From NCBI GenBank assembly GCA_013399875.1, contig VXAZ01008140.1, positions 273,296 through 337,295 of the forward strand: a DNA stretch of 64,000 bases. The letters are read 5' to 3'. The notes beneath the pieces are model-generated. The model did no database searches and was not told where the DNA came from. It saw only the letters and a program-made list of their open reading frames with translations. Made by a program: the position numbers and the translations under genes. This stretch comes from Gymnorhina tibicen. Lineage: Eukaryota > Chordata > Aves > Passeriformes > Artamidae. Below, one piece after another: positions 22,457 through 36,324 of the stretch (its first letter is position 1; every line of letters starts with the position of its first letter).

Positions 22457-24974
22457 CAGTAAAGTGCAGTTTAAATCTTATTTAGCTATATGCAAAAATC
22501 AGCTGGAGCCCAGGCAGAACAACTGGGCAGATCCCGGCTTCAAGCTCTAGTCTTTAATATTAATTTTATCTCAAAATTCTTGTGTGCTTGGTTTTGCAAA
22601 AAAAGTAAGAAAAAGAGATGCCTCAAAAATTGGTTGGAGTTTGGAACAGCACAGCTGTCAGAGCTTATTTTTCTGCCAGCCAGAGCCCTTGGTATAACTC
22701 TTTCCCCCATATGCCACATGGCCTGGGCATTGTTATCAACAGTTGGCAGCACAGATGTGTCCACTAAAATAAACACAATTTGTTTAATATTATTTTTAAG
22801 AAATCAGGAATTATTTTCTCTGCCTGAGACTCTTGGTCACACTCAGTTTTCCACAGGGAAGCCGCTGTTTTTCAGCAGGTCCAAAGCCTCAAGTTACCCC
22901 TTCAAATAGAAATCCACTTGCCTTTCCTAGAATTAAAGCTAATGGAGAAACAATAACTCTACTCCAGCCTGACATCCTGAGCCATGAGAGGGAGTGAGGG
23001 GTGTAGGAGGGATGGAGCAGCTGAGCAGGGAGTATAGTTACACTCAGAGTAATGACCAGCAGCTCCAGAAACCCACAGCACTGTGTTATTGTGTTAGCAC
23101 TGGAAGCATGACATGAAAAGCATCGTTTTACCTGCATTATGTTATTAATTTAGCTAAAAGCCATTGCCTTCTCCAGATTGTATTAAAATAACCGTTTCCT
23201 ACTGAAATAGCTTCTTTTCTGCCTAGCCAAATAATAAAAGCAGTTGGGTTTGGGGATGTGTAGGAGAAAAGGGCTGCAGGTTTTTTCCAGTTTTTAGGCC
23301 TGTGGAAACTTAAGAGAACACACACACAAAAGTGATGAAAGTCCAAAGGGCCGCAGGGTTTGGTACTCGTTTTTGTTCCCTCCCTGCCAAGGCAGCAGCA
23401 GTTGCCTGTTTTTTCCTTTGTACCTGGCACTGGCAGGACCAGCCTCTGCTCTTGGTACCACCACAGGCCCTTGGCACCCACTTGCAGCTCTGCTGTCCTG
23501 AGCTGATCCTTTTATTCCATGGCACTCATCTCAGATGGATTTCAGCTGGCTTGGTGGCCTTGCTATTAAAATAAAAACCAGGATGAATCACCTCCAGTTT
23601 ATACATGGAGAGAGTCACAAGCTTGCTCCTCCTGTTAGCCACTGTTTGTCCCATATGCCAAAATAGCCACCCTTTTCTGGGCGTTTCAGCCACCAGAGCC
23701 ACCAAAAAACCCTCTTCTTCAACAGGGTAGGTGTTGTCAAAGTTTATTTTAGCCTTTAAAGAAAATAATCCTGACTTGTCCCTGTCAACTTGCTCCTGAG
23801 AGTGGCCTCCTCACACTAATTTTATTATTCATTTCCAAGTTCTGTTTCTTTGGAAGTCTTTTCTATTCATTTGATGCTGAAGCAAAAATCCTTGGGTTAT
23901 TTTTATTCTGTAAACACCAATATTTGCTCTTGCAGTGACCTAAAGGGTAAGGATGCTCTCCAGTGAAAAGAAGGTCAGGAAAGGATGGGAACTTGAGACA
24001 GACTTCAGATTGTGCTAAGACCTCCTCACCAAACCCAGCAGAACAGGACCCTCATTTTGTTATTTATATTTAAAGCCTATCAAAATCTTTGTGTAAGCCT
24101 GATCCTGTTCTCCAGGCAGTTATTCCTGCTGCCACTGAAATAGAGTTTTGTGATCATATGGAAATATGACATAGAGGTCTCACTAAATCCCCCCACAAGT
24201 TTTGTTGCCAAAGTCAGAATTTTCTTGCAAATCCCTCAGTAGTAGAAATACAGATTTGTTCTGCTAACAGTGAGGCTTGAGCTGGTAGAAGAAAAGAGGA
24301 TTATCAGTAACATGTCGACAAAGCCGCTGCATTAAACCGTGACACCTGGCCAGGACCCAGCAAAGGTGAAAAAGTGGCAGAATAGGTAGAATAGAGACAA
24401 TATGTGAAAGAAATGCCATGAGCTCAATGCAGGAGACATTCACAGGATCCTTTCCACCACATTAAACTGCTATTGATGCACCTAAAGTGTCAGATCCAGT
24501 ACACAGACTAACTAGAGCTTAATAGCATCAATACAGGTCTGAAAATCAGATGTATCCCTGGCAAAATGCAGTCAGAGGGAGCAGGGTGCAGCCCCTCAGT
24601 GAAACGCAACATGCAGTTAAACTGTGCAACCCATTGCTACAGGATATTTTGGAAAGCAATTGGAAAAATCTGTCCATGGGTGTTAAATAAAAAAGGCACC
24701 ATCACAAAAACCCCCCTAGGCTGAAGTCACTGGAAAAAACCCAAACATGTAGGAAAACTCTGTGCTGGTTGTTACCCTCTTGCCTGGCTGCTCTCGCTGG
24801 GGACAGGGCCATGAGACTGGACAGATTTACACTGTGAGTGCTCCTTCATCCTCAGGGTCTTTGACCCAGGGACAGGCACTACCTTCACTCCAAATTAGCA
24901 TTGCTGATTTTTCTAAACAAGATTAAGGTCAGTGCACAGAGTTGTGCTCCTGCCGCTTGACTTTGAAACCAGGA

Positions 24975-24999
24975 CTTTGCATGCATGAGGAATGCAAAG
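24975..24999. promoter_or_regulatory. Inverted pair of octamer-like (POU) motifs
   Basis: CTTTGCAT at 24975-24982 and its exact reverse complement ATGCAAAG at 24992-24999 are separated by 9 bp, and the first half continues as GCAT. Each half resembles the octamer ATGCAAAT bound by POU-domain factors, with one difference at the last base. The arrangement is seen in the sequence; binding is an inference and could be chance. Confidence 0.3.
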
Positions 25000-27900
25000 C
25001 ACAGGGGCAATAGAGATGGAGCAATGCCAAGTAAGAGCAGAATCATCATAAACAGGGGATTTGCACATCATCTATTAAAGCTTTCTGGACAGGGACCATC
25101 CTGCTGGCACAGAGACATCCAGCACCACCCATGCACTGCCCTGATGTCCAGCTACAGGACATATGTGTGCCTTTGATTGTAAACAGACAAGTCTAGAAGT
25201 GATCTTTTTTTTTTCCACAGGCCTGCACTTGTTTGCTTCTTGTCCAAACTAACAAGATCTATCCCCAAAGAGTGAAAAAATAAATCTCTTTTCATGTAAT
25301 GTGAACACACAGACAAACCCCAAACCTTTGAACAGGGCTTGTAGAGAGTCCAAGGAAGCCACAGGTACACGATGCAAAGGAGACACGAGCGTTACACCCG
25401 TTTGGCACCTGAGGAAAGTGAACCTCAGCTCTGCTGGAGCACCAGGGATGGGTGTCTGATGCAGATTAGGAAACAGATTACTGTCCCCAGGAAGAAAACA
25501 AGACTGTGAAGGAACAAACCCATTGGGCTCTGATCCTCCTGGATCACTAAACACTTCACTAAATCCTGGGCAAGGAGATTGGGCACCTCTGTGCTCCCAC
25601 TGGGGGACCCATTTTCTCCCAAGAATAAGCAAAAGGCTTTTCAGATTGATTCTCCTCTCCCCAGAGTAAGGATTTACACGTCAGGGATTTTAGGGATAAA
25701 AAAGGCCTGTTACAAATGCCAAGCTGCTGTCTCTGGCTGCCTTGACCTCCCTTCCTCCCTAAGTGTGCTCTTTCCAACCAGTTTACCTGGCTAGTACAAG
25801 CTCTTTTCTTCCAATACCACAAGCAACCTTGGGACACTCAAGGAAATGAAGGATATGAACCCAAACTGTTAAACAGCATTTTTAAGGCAGCAAATGAGCC
25901 AGCACAGCCATCTCCCATGAAGTAGAAAAAGCGAAAGAGTTTGAATTCAAAGTCTTGCAGAAAGATGTGAGCCCATCAACTGATGGAGGACTTTTGGCTG
26001 TGTTTCACCACTTTATCGTGGCACAACAGTTTAGAGTGGTGTTTGGATTTGTCCCAGTCACCCCCTTTTCCTGCTCCTGTACAGCCAAGAGGAGGATTGG
26101 TTCTCTGATGTCTCAAGCACCCCACTGCAGAGCTCAGACCCCAAGGACCAATCTCCTCTTCAAGCAGTAATTTCCCAAGTGCCCTTCCTGGCCTGTTCTT
26201 TCTAATCCTCTACTTCTCAGAAACCTTTAAATAGATATTTTAAATACCAACCAGATTCTCAGACTTGGCAGATAAACTATGGGTCCCATAAGAGTTATAT
26301 TTTCTTTGAAAGCTTTGAATGAAGCTTTTATAAAAAACTTCATTAATATTGCTACCTATATGCCTGCTCCCCACTTCCTGCACAAATCCAAACAGATTCT
26401 CCACACAGAAAGACTTTTGAAATTCGCCTATTTACTTCCCCCAAACAGTGAGAGTGTTACTGAGGAGTTTGTGGTCGAGTCAGGCCACATGCGTGTTGTC
26501 TTGCTGGAGTTTAAAAAGATGAAGCCTTCTATTCACCAGAGATGAAAAAAGTAGATGCAAGAGGGGAGGACATAAAGCTGGGGAGATTAGGGCTCTGGAC
26601 TCCTGTGCCCTGGCTCCATGCCTTTGGCACAATTTGGCCCATTTTTGCTATTAGATTATATGACAGTAAAGAGTCATTACAGCTCATGCAGTACAGGGTG
26701 TACAAGGGTGTTAAAGCTGCTTTTGCCAAACGAGTCAAACTTAGTAAAGGAGTTGCTTCAAAAGTAGCACAGACCTTCATTTTGTTTTGTGGGGGTTTTT
26801 TTTGTTGGTTGTGGCTTTTTAAAAAAAAAACAAACAAACCACAAACACCAACATTGCCCCCCAAATCCCCCAAACTATTCTGCTTTATCCATCAAGATCT
26901 AACCATTCCCTCAAGTAACTGTGCCCCCCCAAATTCTGCTCCCACTGCAGTCAGAGGGTGCAGGACCCCTAGATGAAAGAGGGGTTGGCAACAACTGGGA
27001 TGCAGATGTAGGAGTAAAACACTCTGATAGAGGACAACAGGAATCCAGCATCTCATAGTATTTCTGTTTTTAAAAGTCAGTTTCTTCCAGGTGCATTATT
27101 AAAGTTTGAGTAGCAGTAGGATTAGCTGCAGGCAGCAAAGAGCAACACACTGGGTAAAGATGGGTAAAGATGGGCAGAGAACAGATGGGCAGGCACCTGG
27201 GACAGCCCCACTTCTCTCCTCCACTACATTTTCAATTTCCCTTTTCCCATTCAAGGCCAAAAGACACGTAACTCTTCTTAAAAAGCTACAGCCTACATGC
27301 CATGACATGCAAGTAATCCCTCTGAAGACTACTTAAATGTTTAAAATTATTCATGCTTGTAAATAGATCTCAGGCAAGGCAGTTGGTACAAGAGGGACTG
27401 GGAAATCTTTCAGAGCTTCACATACATTCAATGTAAAGTGGTATGTAGGGCTGACAGCCAAGCGTGCACAGTCTGCACCTAGGACACACAGCAATTCCAG
27501 ACCTCCTTATGTACAGCGTTAGAGGCAGCAGAATTCATGGAGGGGGCCCTCAATTGGGCACCAAACCTCCTACACCTTGAAATGACTTAGTGGTATCATT
27601 TCCTTTGGCCAGGCTTGGACTGATGGCTTTAGAAATTCTCCTTTGACACAAACTGCCCAAATGTTTGAACCCTTGAGCAGAGAGCAAGGCTCATCACTGG
27701 CCAGGTATCAGAAAAAGGACCACAGACCTAACCTTCAAATAGGACTAAAAGGGAGAGATGCTTTGGGTATCTCAATAGGACTTCTTGTCCTTGTTAAAAC
27801 AAGTAGCTTGTTTTAAACTGGGCTTTTAAAATTAAAATGCAGCAAGCAAAGGAAAACAAAATAGGAAAGAAAATCCATTTGAACTTCTTCAGTTGGATAT

Positions 27901-30900
27901 TGAATTTCTGATTAAGAGTTGTGTGATCTTCCCTTCCAAAGGAACACCAGAAAATCCTGAACAAAACACAAAATATCTCACAGGAATTTGAATCAGTTAT
28001 TCAAAATCCCTCTGCTCCTCCACAGGCAGCACTCCCAGCACAAAACATCCCCCCAACACCACTGCTGGGGGCTTCCATGACACAAACACAGGGAAGTGCT
28101 TTGGGGAACAGACATGGAGATCTGTTGGAGAACAGCGAGAGCACAAAGTGTCACAGAAGAATTGAAATATTCTTGATTGGAGTTTTCCTTACAAAAAAAA
28201 AATTCCTATTGGAAGGAGAATGTTTTCCAAGCAGCTCATTTAATTATTTGTCAGGGATAGTTACAGCCCACTCCAGTTTGTTTGGCACAAATAATCAAAA
28301 TCAGAATTGCATCAGATTTTGGCTGCAGGAGGGAGATACAGAGTAGCTGTTTCAACTCAAGGCTGGGAGAGCTCTCTCCCACCCTCTCATATCCCAGTGC
28401 TTCAACCTGCCCTTCAGCCTGAGCTCTGTGGCTCAGGACACCCTGCTGTGCCCCAGGGGATGGCACACAGGTGCTGGAGCCACAGGGCAGATGCTGCAGC
28501 CTCTGAGCATGGCTGTCATCTCACCAGAAATCCATGGGAAAGCCAATTCCATCCCTCAGACTTCCTGGTTCTCAGTGACAGTTTTTCATTATGCACTTCC
28601 CCAGGTGGGTTGGGAAGGTGTTTTCTTGGTACCTGGAAGGCAGTTTGACCCTCTGAGATAGGAAAACCACAGGATTACTGTGATATAGTTTGGAAATTGC
28701 CCTGAAAAACTTTTCTTCCATAAAATTCTCTGTCTTAGGGACTACCTTGGAAGGAGCTGAGCACCTCACATAAATCAAAAGCCTTCCTGGGGCAGAGATT
28801 CCATCAGGAGGAGCCCCTGTATCACAGTACCACCACACCTACCTGTGCTGTAACCCAACATTTCCAACTGGAAATAACACATTAAATTTGAACTATTGCA
28901 GCTGTGGATAAGAATTCAGTTTTAACGGGAACCCACTGTGAGGGGAGAGAAAACTCCAGCACTGGCTGGTTCTTTGAAAGGAACAAAGGCCAGCAATATC
29001 TCAGCAGAGAGTATGGGAAGGGTAAATATCCATGTGCAGCACAGCCAAGGACTGTTGTCTAGAAGTCCTTCACAGAACAAATGAAAGGCTGAAACCTTAA
29101 GAAGTTTGAGGTTTATTTGGGTTTTTTCTCCTTTTTTTAAGAAGCAAACATCTGTGGGAAGTATTTATGAGACATATAATACACCTCACATAGTACCCTA
29201 AGGGGCATCTTTAGAGTGGAAATAAAGTTTCCATACTAGGAGTTTGTTAACATTGTGGCAGGAATCAGATGCAAACACAAAAGCTCACTTGTTTTGTAAT
29301 GACTTGCCGAGGTGAGTGTCCCTTATCAGCAATACTGTTTTCTTTTGGAAAGGAAGGGGCTCTGTGTGTACAAGCAGAGGATGGAAGTTGATGAAAACAG
29401 AAGGCTGGAAAGGTCTGAATGGGTATTTTGTACTGTAATTCTAGCTTGGGGCTGCTTTTTTGGGTGTGGAAATATCAAACACCGACCTCCCACTGACAGT
29501 CCTTGGCAGTGGGATAAGTCACTCATTTATTTTTGCTCAGCCACAAAGCTGCTGTGTAACATGGCAAGGTCCTTCCCAAGTTCCACAGGGTGGATACATC
29601 TCCCAGCAAACCGCCTGCTCCACTCCCAGCCCTCGACTGCCCCTGCTCAAAATATCACCCAGCTCCTGCCCACAGCCAGGTAACCCCCACAGCAGCACTG
29701 CTCAGGCAGCTCTTTCAGTTTGGGAAGAAAAGAGGATTTGTGCAGAAGAAATCTGGGGCCTTTGGTGGCGATCTGGGGCCTTTTCTGCTTCTGACCCAGT
29801 GATCTGTTATAGACTGATGATACCTGAATGATGGGAGAACCTACAGGGAAGTGCTGGGCTCTTCTCTTGAGCAGCGCAAACTCAGAAACCAACATGTGGC
29901 ATCAAGATTCAGCATAATTACAGCAGAACCACAACAGTGGGGAGTTCTGATCACAAAATAAATAAACTTGGCATCTGTGCTCTCAGGAGAGCATTTCAGA
30001 CCTTTCTGCTGCATCAGAAGGTTCAACCAAATCAATCAACAGCTCTCTTAAGACACCACACCACCACCACCTCTGACATTCCAGAGACCATCATGGCACA
30101 CTCAAGCAGCAGGACAACTTTGGGATGTGCTGTCACCAGATCACAAGAGGTTTTCCCTCTGCCCCCATCAGTTTGTCTCCCAGTAATTGTACTGACAGGT
30201 CTGAACATAATGTGGAGCTGTACCAAAGTCTGGATAGAAAAGCATGGGATCCATCAGCAGGATGCATCAGCAATCCTGTGTCAACAGCCCATGGCAGATG
30301 AGGCAGAAACTCAATGGTTCCTAAGCATGTCATCTCTCACAAGGCACAGGCTGTACGCAGTCACATGCTGCTTGATAGACAGAGGCTGAAAAGTCTGGAT
30401 TAAATAAATGGAAAACAGCCCTGATAACCATCAATGTATCAGTGAACACTCCATTTCCCCACTGCCTTCACACATACAGAGAGGAAAGGGTGCAAGAAAA
30501 GAGGAAACTGTCGTTGTTGTCTTGTCAGGCAACAGAAGCCAATAGACTGAAGGAATGGCTGTGCTATCATCTCCCACAGCCAAGGCAACATGAATAACTG
30601 GCCAAAACACCACAGTTGAGGTTTGACTTTTCATATTTGAGGCTACCCAGCTCAGCCCCATTCTGCCTCTGGAGTGATCCAGGCTGGAACATCCTCAGAG
30701 CAATGACGAGGATATGATTTCTTTGACCTATGCCAAGTACTGCTTAAAATCCAGTCTGACACTGTGATGCATTTTTGCTCCTCCATTTCTAAGTCAGATA
30801 CTAATACCTACACAGACTCTGTTCCATAAACAAGTCTGGAACTAGACAGTGGGGATCAAGGGATTTTGCGGTGTTCAGATGATACAGCCAAGGAATGCTC

Positions 30901-33900
30901 TAACACTATCCATCAGAGACAAAAATTTAAAAGGCAGGTTCAAGGAAAGACATCCACCAGGAAAGCACTCATGGGCAAAAGAGTGGCTTGAACTTGAAGT
31001 AACTGTCACTTCAAAACATGTTCTCTTTGTCTGTTGTAGATTTGGCACTTTGTTTGCCATAAGAAGGTCACCATGAAATAATTGGCTGTTAGTAAGAAAA
31101 TGCCAGCTTCCTGAGACTAAGAAACTCCTACTCTAGCAGGCTCCTGTCAGAAGACTGGCAGCCAGGGGAAGAATTAGAACAACCCAAAGCCCTCGTGATC
31201 CCATCCACGACAGCCAGCTGTATGCTGCAGGAGCAGTCACCTGCTACAACAGAGACAGGATATGGGGAAGGTCTGGGGAGGGCTGTGCATCAACTGCTGC
31301 ATGGAGAAATCCAAAAAGTTGCTTTCTGGCTACAAACCAGGAGCAGAAACAGAATCAGGCATTTTGGTGCAATCTCACTGCCTTCAGTGTGAATTTGAGC
31401 ATGCAGTTCTTTAATGCATTAATAAAGTGGTCCTAAAATCCAGGCAAAGCTCCACTCCACAAGCACAGGCACTGCTCTTGACCTCCCTGGAGCCTGGAAA
31501 CTTCTTACCTCCAGTTTGGAAATATTCTCAGAGTAATGAGTAATTTGGAAAAATTAACTACTGCTGTGCAAATCACCACAATCTACATCATACTAGATTG
31601 ATTACAAGAACATCAAGTACTAAAATGTCTAAAACCTTACCTACATCATCATCTACTGCTCCTCCCCATCCACACACCCTCCTGCCATATCACTGAAACA
31701 AACTTGCTTGATTTAACATGTTTAATTTCTGACAAAACCTCGTTACCCCTCAGGCAGCCATCAGCCATTCCCTTATTCCAGAAGCCAGAGAAGAGCTACT
31801 CTGCTCTGCAATTCCTGGTTTCTTCCATCCCCTACACTTCTTAAAGCAGAGTTTGCTCTTTCAGTTCTGAGTAACATCACTCATCCCCAGGAGTCTTTGC
31901 AGGGAGCCAAGAGCAAACTGGTGCTCAGAATCCTCTTTGGCACTATTCTGGGTACTTCAGGGTGAATTTTATCCTGGCCAATTATCCAAGTACCTCTAGT
32001 GTGAGCCCACACCATCAGTGCCTGTAGAGCAGTAACTGGAATATCAACCTGCAATCATACTGTTTTGGATGGACATTCTGAAAACATGGAATGTTCTGGC
32101 CTCTTTTACCACGCAGCTGCGCAGAGGATGGCAGCTGGGCAGAGGATGGCTGCCTGATCAGTCTCATTCACAGTGACTCTTCCTTCTACTGTTTTTTTTG
32201 AAGGTATGCCTATTTGTTTGATCTAGTTTCTACCTTTTTCTTTTTGTCTTTCCTTTTCGATTCTCAGGGCACTGAGCAGCTCCCAGCTCAGCTGAGCTGA
32301 TCTCTTTTTATACTCCATTTCCTTTCATTGGGATAATTTGCGCTTGTGTCCCTCCTAAGCCAGTCTTTCACACATTACAGCAATCATCTGATCTGAGAGA
32401 AACAAGGACAAAAATCACTGTGTTCTGAGAGGCTTGTGAAGATACTGGAGGCCATATGTTCCCATCCCCAAATGGAATGTAACTTACGCTTTCCATCACA
32501 ACTTGCTGCTATAGAAGCCCCTTTTATTCAGTTTAAACCTAAGTTGTTGAAGTCTCTCAGCTCCCAACTAGGAGGCCAGCATCCATCAGCTGGAAAAAGG
32601 GTGTGGTCTGTGGTCAGGGACGAGCAGCCAGGACATGCCATCCCTACGACCCACATATCCTGCAACCTTGCAGGGAGCAGCCTCCTCCTGGGCCACAAAG
32701 GTACTTGGGAACTCATGCCATGGAGCCATGTTGTGCACATAGCACTGTGTGTGTCTGCATCATACAGCCTCCCATCCCTGCATTTGTGCTCTCTCTTCCA
32801 GCTGTGTTTTGGAAACCCACTGACAGCAACAGCAGGCTGGTGTCACACTGCTTTTCCACTGTGTACCAATCCCCTGCTGATGTACACAGGGTGATCCAAG
32901 CCTGGGTGTGTCAAACCTGGTCCCTGTGCCTGGGGGACGGCCAATACTACAGCCACACTTTTCCCAGTTCATCAGCCCACTCCCTGTATTAAGTCTGAGT
33001 CCAAACCCGCTCATGAGAAGAATGGCACCCCATAATCACCTCCATCAGCATTTAATCTTTACCATCTTATCACACTGTGGAACACATCAAGCAACTTTAG
33101 GTTTCTTCACCTGCTGCTGCTTTCTCATCTATATTCTCTGGAACACACAGTCTTCCATCCAGCCTTATTCCAGTTAAAACTCTTCACCTCTCTCCCCACA
33201 CTCCATAAAGCCTCCCCACAGGTCTTCAATTGCTGCGCACCACCAGCTTCCCACCCTCCCACCAACACCCCAGCCACGGCTTTGGCTCACTCGGCTCTCT
33301 CCCTGCTCCCGGACTAGATCCAAATGCAGTAACTGCATGGGGCTTGCCATTTCAAGAACGTGGCCTCTCACATTCCCCACCCTGACAAAATCCCCATCCC
33401 CACCTTGCCAAACTCCTGTTCAGGTTCACGTGTTGGCTCATCCTCCCATGGCTGCATCTGCCTCTGCTCTGGCCTTGGCTGAGGCTTTGCCTCAGCTCTT
33501 ATCTGCCTGGAACAGCACCAGGATGATTTTGCTTTAAACCTGTTTGCTTCCCCCAAATAATTCTCCCTTTTCTTCTATCTTTTGATTTCCTCTTCGGCAC
33601 CCAAGGCAAAGCCACTTCCCTGTACTCTCAAGGACCCTTCAGAGCCCCACCATAAACAGCAGCAAAGTGCACCCCTCTCCTCCCTCAGAGCTTTTCCAAC
33701 TCTTTCCTCTCTGATATCTCAAAGAAAATTCCCCCAAACAGCCAAGGCTGCTGCTGTGCCAAAGGCACTGTTGCTCTTGAAAGCCACAGTTTGCTCTGTT
33801 GCTCTCACTGCTTCCAAGCTCAGTGTGTCCATATCACCATGGGCTCCATCCTTCCACCCACACTGTCCCTGTTCCTACCTGGGACCCTCCACCCTGCAGC

Positions 33901-34093
33901 ACCACAGCTGATTAACTGTGTGTCAGGAAGACTCGTGCATCTAAACAAACTCCAATTTCTTCCATCTCCCTTGTAAAGGAAAAATTCATCCTTTGCAATT
34001 TCTTTTTATGAGACTAGCTTTTGTAGACCCTCCAGCTCTAGTTATGGAAAATAAGTGGAAACTCCTGGCAGGGGATTATATTCTTTGTTGTTG

Positions 34094-34107
34094 TTTTTTT
34101 TTTTTTT
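34094..34107. repeat. Poly(T) run (14 T) after GTT repeats
   Basis: A short TTG/GTT repeat runs into 14 T and then ATATATA. It is low-complexity DNA with no associated element recognised. Confidence 0.8.
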
Positions 34108-34239
34108 AATATATACGAGCAAAAGCGTATATTATGTGCTGCCTACATTGGCTTTGCCAACAAAATTTGCTGATGCTTGCAAAAACTATAGGATAGTTGT
34201 CCAAATTTGCCTGCCACTTGCTACCCACAGACAGTCATG

Positions 34240-34630
34240 AATTGTCCGTCTTGCTGACAAGTTAATGTTGCATCATAAACTGCAAGTTTTGTTGCTATAA
34301 CACATGACTGAATTCAATATGTCAGGAAAATGATTAATTGCCCCAGAGATTTGGATCTTTAAAAATAGCAGAAATTCAAAAGCCCAATGTTCTTTATTCT
34401 AATGCTGGTAGAATTTACATCATGGTTAATAAATAACAGGCCTCCTTCAGAAATTAGGTCATTAGATTATTCTATTTGCAAACATAAAAATTCAATCAGA
34501 TGGAACTGGTAATATCTAGGATACACTGATGAGACTATTATGACATCTCAAAAGCTTATGGGGATTATTTCAAGAAAATCTTGGTCTGACTTTCATGTGT
34601 TTGCAAGTTTAGGTACTCCAGTATTGGGGT
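34240..34630. promoter_or_regulatory. AT-rich candidate conserved non-coding element
   Basis: About 390 bp of AT-rich, non-repetitive sequence lying immediately before a CR1 insertion. It is dense in TAAT/ATTA homeodomain-core words, for example in GATTAATTGCCCC, GGTTAATAAATAAC and CATTAGATTATTC, and it has no usable open frame. This composition resembles that of vertebrate developmental enhancers. Conservation cannot be judged from a single sequence, so this is only a candidate. Confidence 0.25.
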
Positions 34631-34714
34631 AAGATAAAAAAAATTAAAAGGTTCTTTACAGCAACTCAGAAATTTGTATCTCATAATATCCCAAAAAAGT
34701 GGTGCATGTCCTTA

Positions 34715-35011
34715 CAAGGGGCAGGCACTAATCTCTCTGTGACAGGGACAGGACTGAAGGGAACAGCTGGAGCTGTGTCAGGAAAGGTTTAGGTTGAATA
34801 TTAGGAAAAGGTTCTTCCCCCGGAGGGTGCTGGGCACTGCCCAGGCTCCCCAGGGAATGGGCACCGCCCCGAGGCTCCCAGAGCTCCAGGAGCATTTGGA
34901 CAGCGCTCTCAGGCACAGGGTGGGTTTGTGGGGTGTCTGTGCAGGGCCAGGAGCTGGACTGGATGATCCTCCTGGGTCCCTTCCAACTCAGAATATTCTA
35001 TGATTCCATGA
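34715..35011 (+). mobile_element. CR1 LINE fragment (~300 bp), plus strand
   Basis: This is a well-preserved 3' part of CR1. In order it shows CAAGGGGCAGGCACTAATCT, GGTTTAGGTTGAATATTAGG, AAAAGGTTCTTCCCCCGGAG, CTCCAGGAGCATTTGGACAG, CTCTCAGGCACAGGGTGGG, GATGATCCTCCTGGGTCCC and the terminal ATTCTATGATTCCATG. This subtype ends with GGGTCCCTTCCAACTCAG, unlike the CTTTAAGGTCCC type elsewhere in the window, so more than one CR1 subfamily is present. It is 5'-truncated and lacks coding sequence. Confidence 0.95.
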
Positions 35012-36324
35012 AAACAGAATATGTGCTTTCAGCATTTGGAGCTGCAGTTGCAAGAGGTCCTTCCAAGCCCTATACAGTACCATTATGACAAATGTGCTCT
35101 GAACTCACATATTCTCCAGTCATTTTGCTGCTTTTTATGTAGCTGGGATGCATGAGACCATAACCAAAGAATCTAATTCCAGGGTAGCACGTTACATTGA
35201 GCACTCTGGTGCTCCTCTGCTGAGCGTGGCATGCAGCACCACAACAAAACCCAGCAAAACCCACTCTCTCCACCAAAACAACCAAGGGATTGCACAATAA
35301 CTGGGTTATTGCACCAAAACCAAGGGAGACTTGCCCATCCCAAAGATGATGCACTTTCTGCAGTGCATCCCCAGCCATCACAGATGGCCTTAGCCAGTGC
35401 TTGACAGCAAATCTGCAGAGGGAACTGCTTCTGGTGGGATGCTCAGGCAAACCCAGAGACAGGCAGGAAGGGGCCACATTTCCCTTCCTGAGCCAATCCT
35501 GACCATTTTCACATACCTCTCCTGCACAGAGCAGCCTTCCCAGACCCAGCACCCCACTAAGAACCTGTGAAGAGCTGCTGTTGCCAGGAGGCACATGGAA
35601 AAATAGAAGCCAATTATAAGCAATGGCTGGGCTGACAGTGAGTATTTTTAATACAGCCACCACACACAAATGCCAATACACTGGACTGAATCCCTTTCTC
35701 ATCAGCCCTTTGTATGCTGCAGGCTGCCAAGGGGAGCACAGCCCCCAGCATGACAGAGCCTGACCTCAGGGCTTCCTTCCTGGGGTGTGGGATGAGGGAA
35801 TAGGCGCTCTGAGGCTTCAGGAAGCAGATGTGGATAAAATCCACTGGGATATTACCAGTTTGTTAAGCCGGTACCTGTGTCTGTTTCATTTCTCAGAAGT
35901 CGTGGCAATGCAGGAAGAATCAATAGTTCCCCAGTGTTAGAGGATGCCTGGAACAGAACAGGCTGCTTTTACCCAGAGCACACCTATTCCCAAGAGCTGC
36001 AGGGAAATTTGGCACATAAAGGCAAATGATTGAGTGGCTTTGTCATAATACAGACCTGGGGTCATGCTGAGGAGGAGAGGGAAACCCCCTGGGGGCCTGC
36101 AGGGAGACCTTATCTCCTGCAAAGGGACACAGAAGCCTGTGGGGACAGAGGAGAGGCTGCACACAGGGCTCTCCATCACTCTGCTCCTGCCTTGGGGCCA
36201 GTGCTGGCTCTGACAGCAGCCACTAACACCAGCCTTCATGTTAAACAACACATCTATCAGTCTGCAGCCTGTGCTCTAACAGCCCTATACAGCCCAGCAC
36301 TCCAGAAAACAGGACACACCACAC
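35012..36324. other. Unique non-coding DNA, no gene recognised
   Basis: About 1.3 kb. The longest frame is 210 codons on the minus strand (35070-35702). It has no domain I recognise and overlaps another minus-strand frame in a different phase. I treat it as a chance frame. Confidence 0.5.

Larger units (their letters stand above)
16821..34714. other. ~18 kb of unique non-coding DNA, no gene recognised
   Basis: This is the longest repeat-poor stretch in the window. I found no coding exon that I would defend, and no LTR or CR1 copy. Low-complexity runs are listed separately. Some AT-rich stretches with homeodomain-like TAAT words (about 20870-20940 and 34240-34630) look like possible conserved non-coding elements. 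Open frames are at most about 150 codons and overlap on opposite strands. The low repeat content suits either a gene desert or a large intron. Confidence 0.5.

Noticed and set aside
26790..26860. T-rich then A-rich stretch suggesting a hairpin (GTTGGTTGTGG and CCACAAACACCAAC)
   Set aside because: Pairing is imperfect and driven by low-complexity T and A runs. No element ends or conservation signal are visible.
32284..32299. Perfect 16-bp palindrome CAGCTCAGCTGAGCTG
   Set aside because: Made of overlapping CAGCTG/AGCTGA words. It could hold E-boxes but is short and has no supporting context.
35070..35702. 210-codon minus-strand open frame with hydrophobic start
   Set aside because: The amino-terminal part looks membrane-like, but no family is recognised, a second minus-strand frame overlaps it, and the length is near what chance allows in 64 kb.
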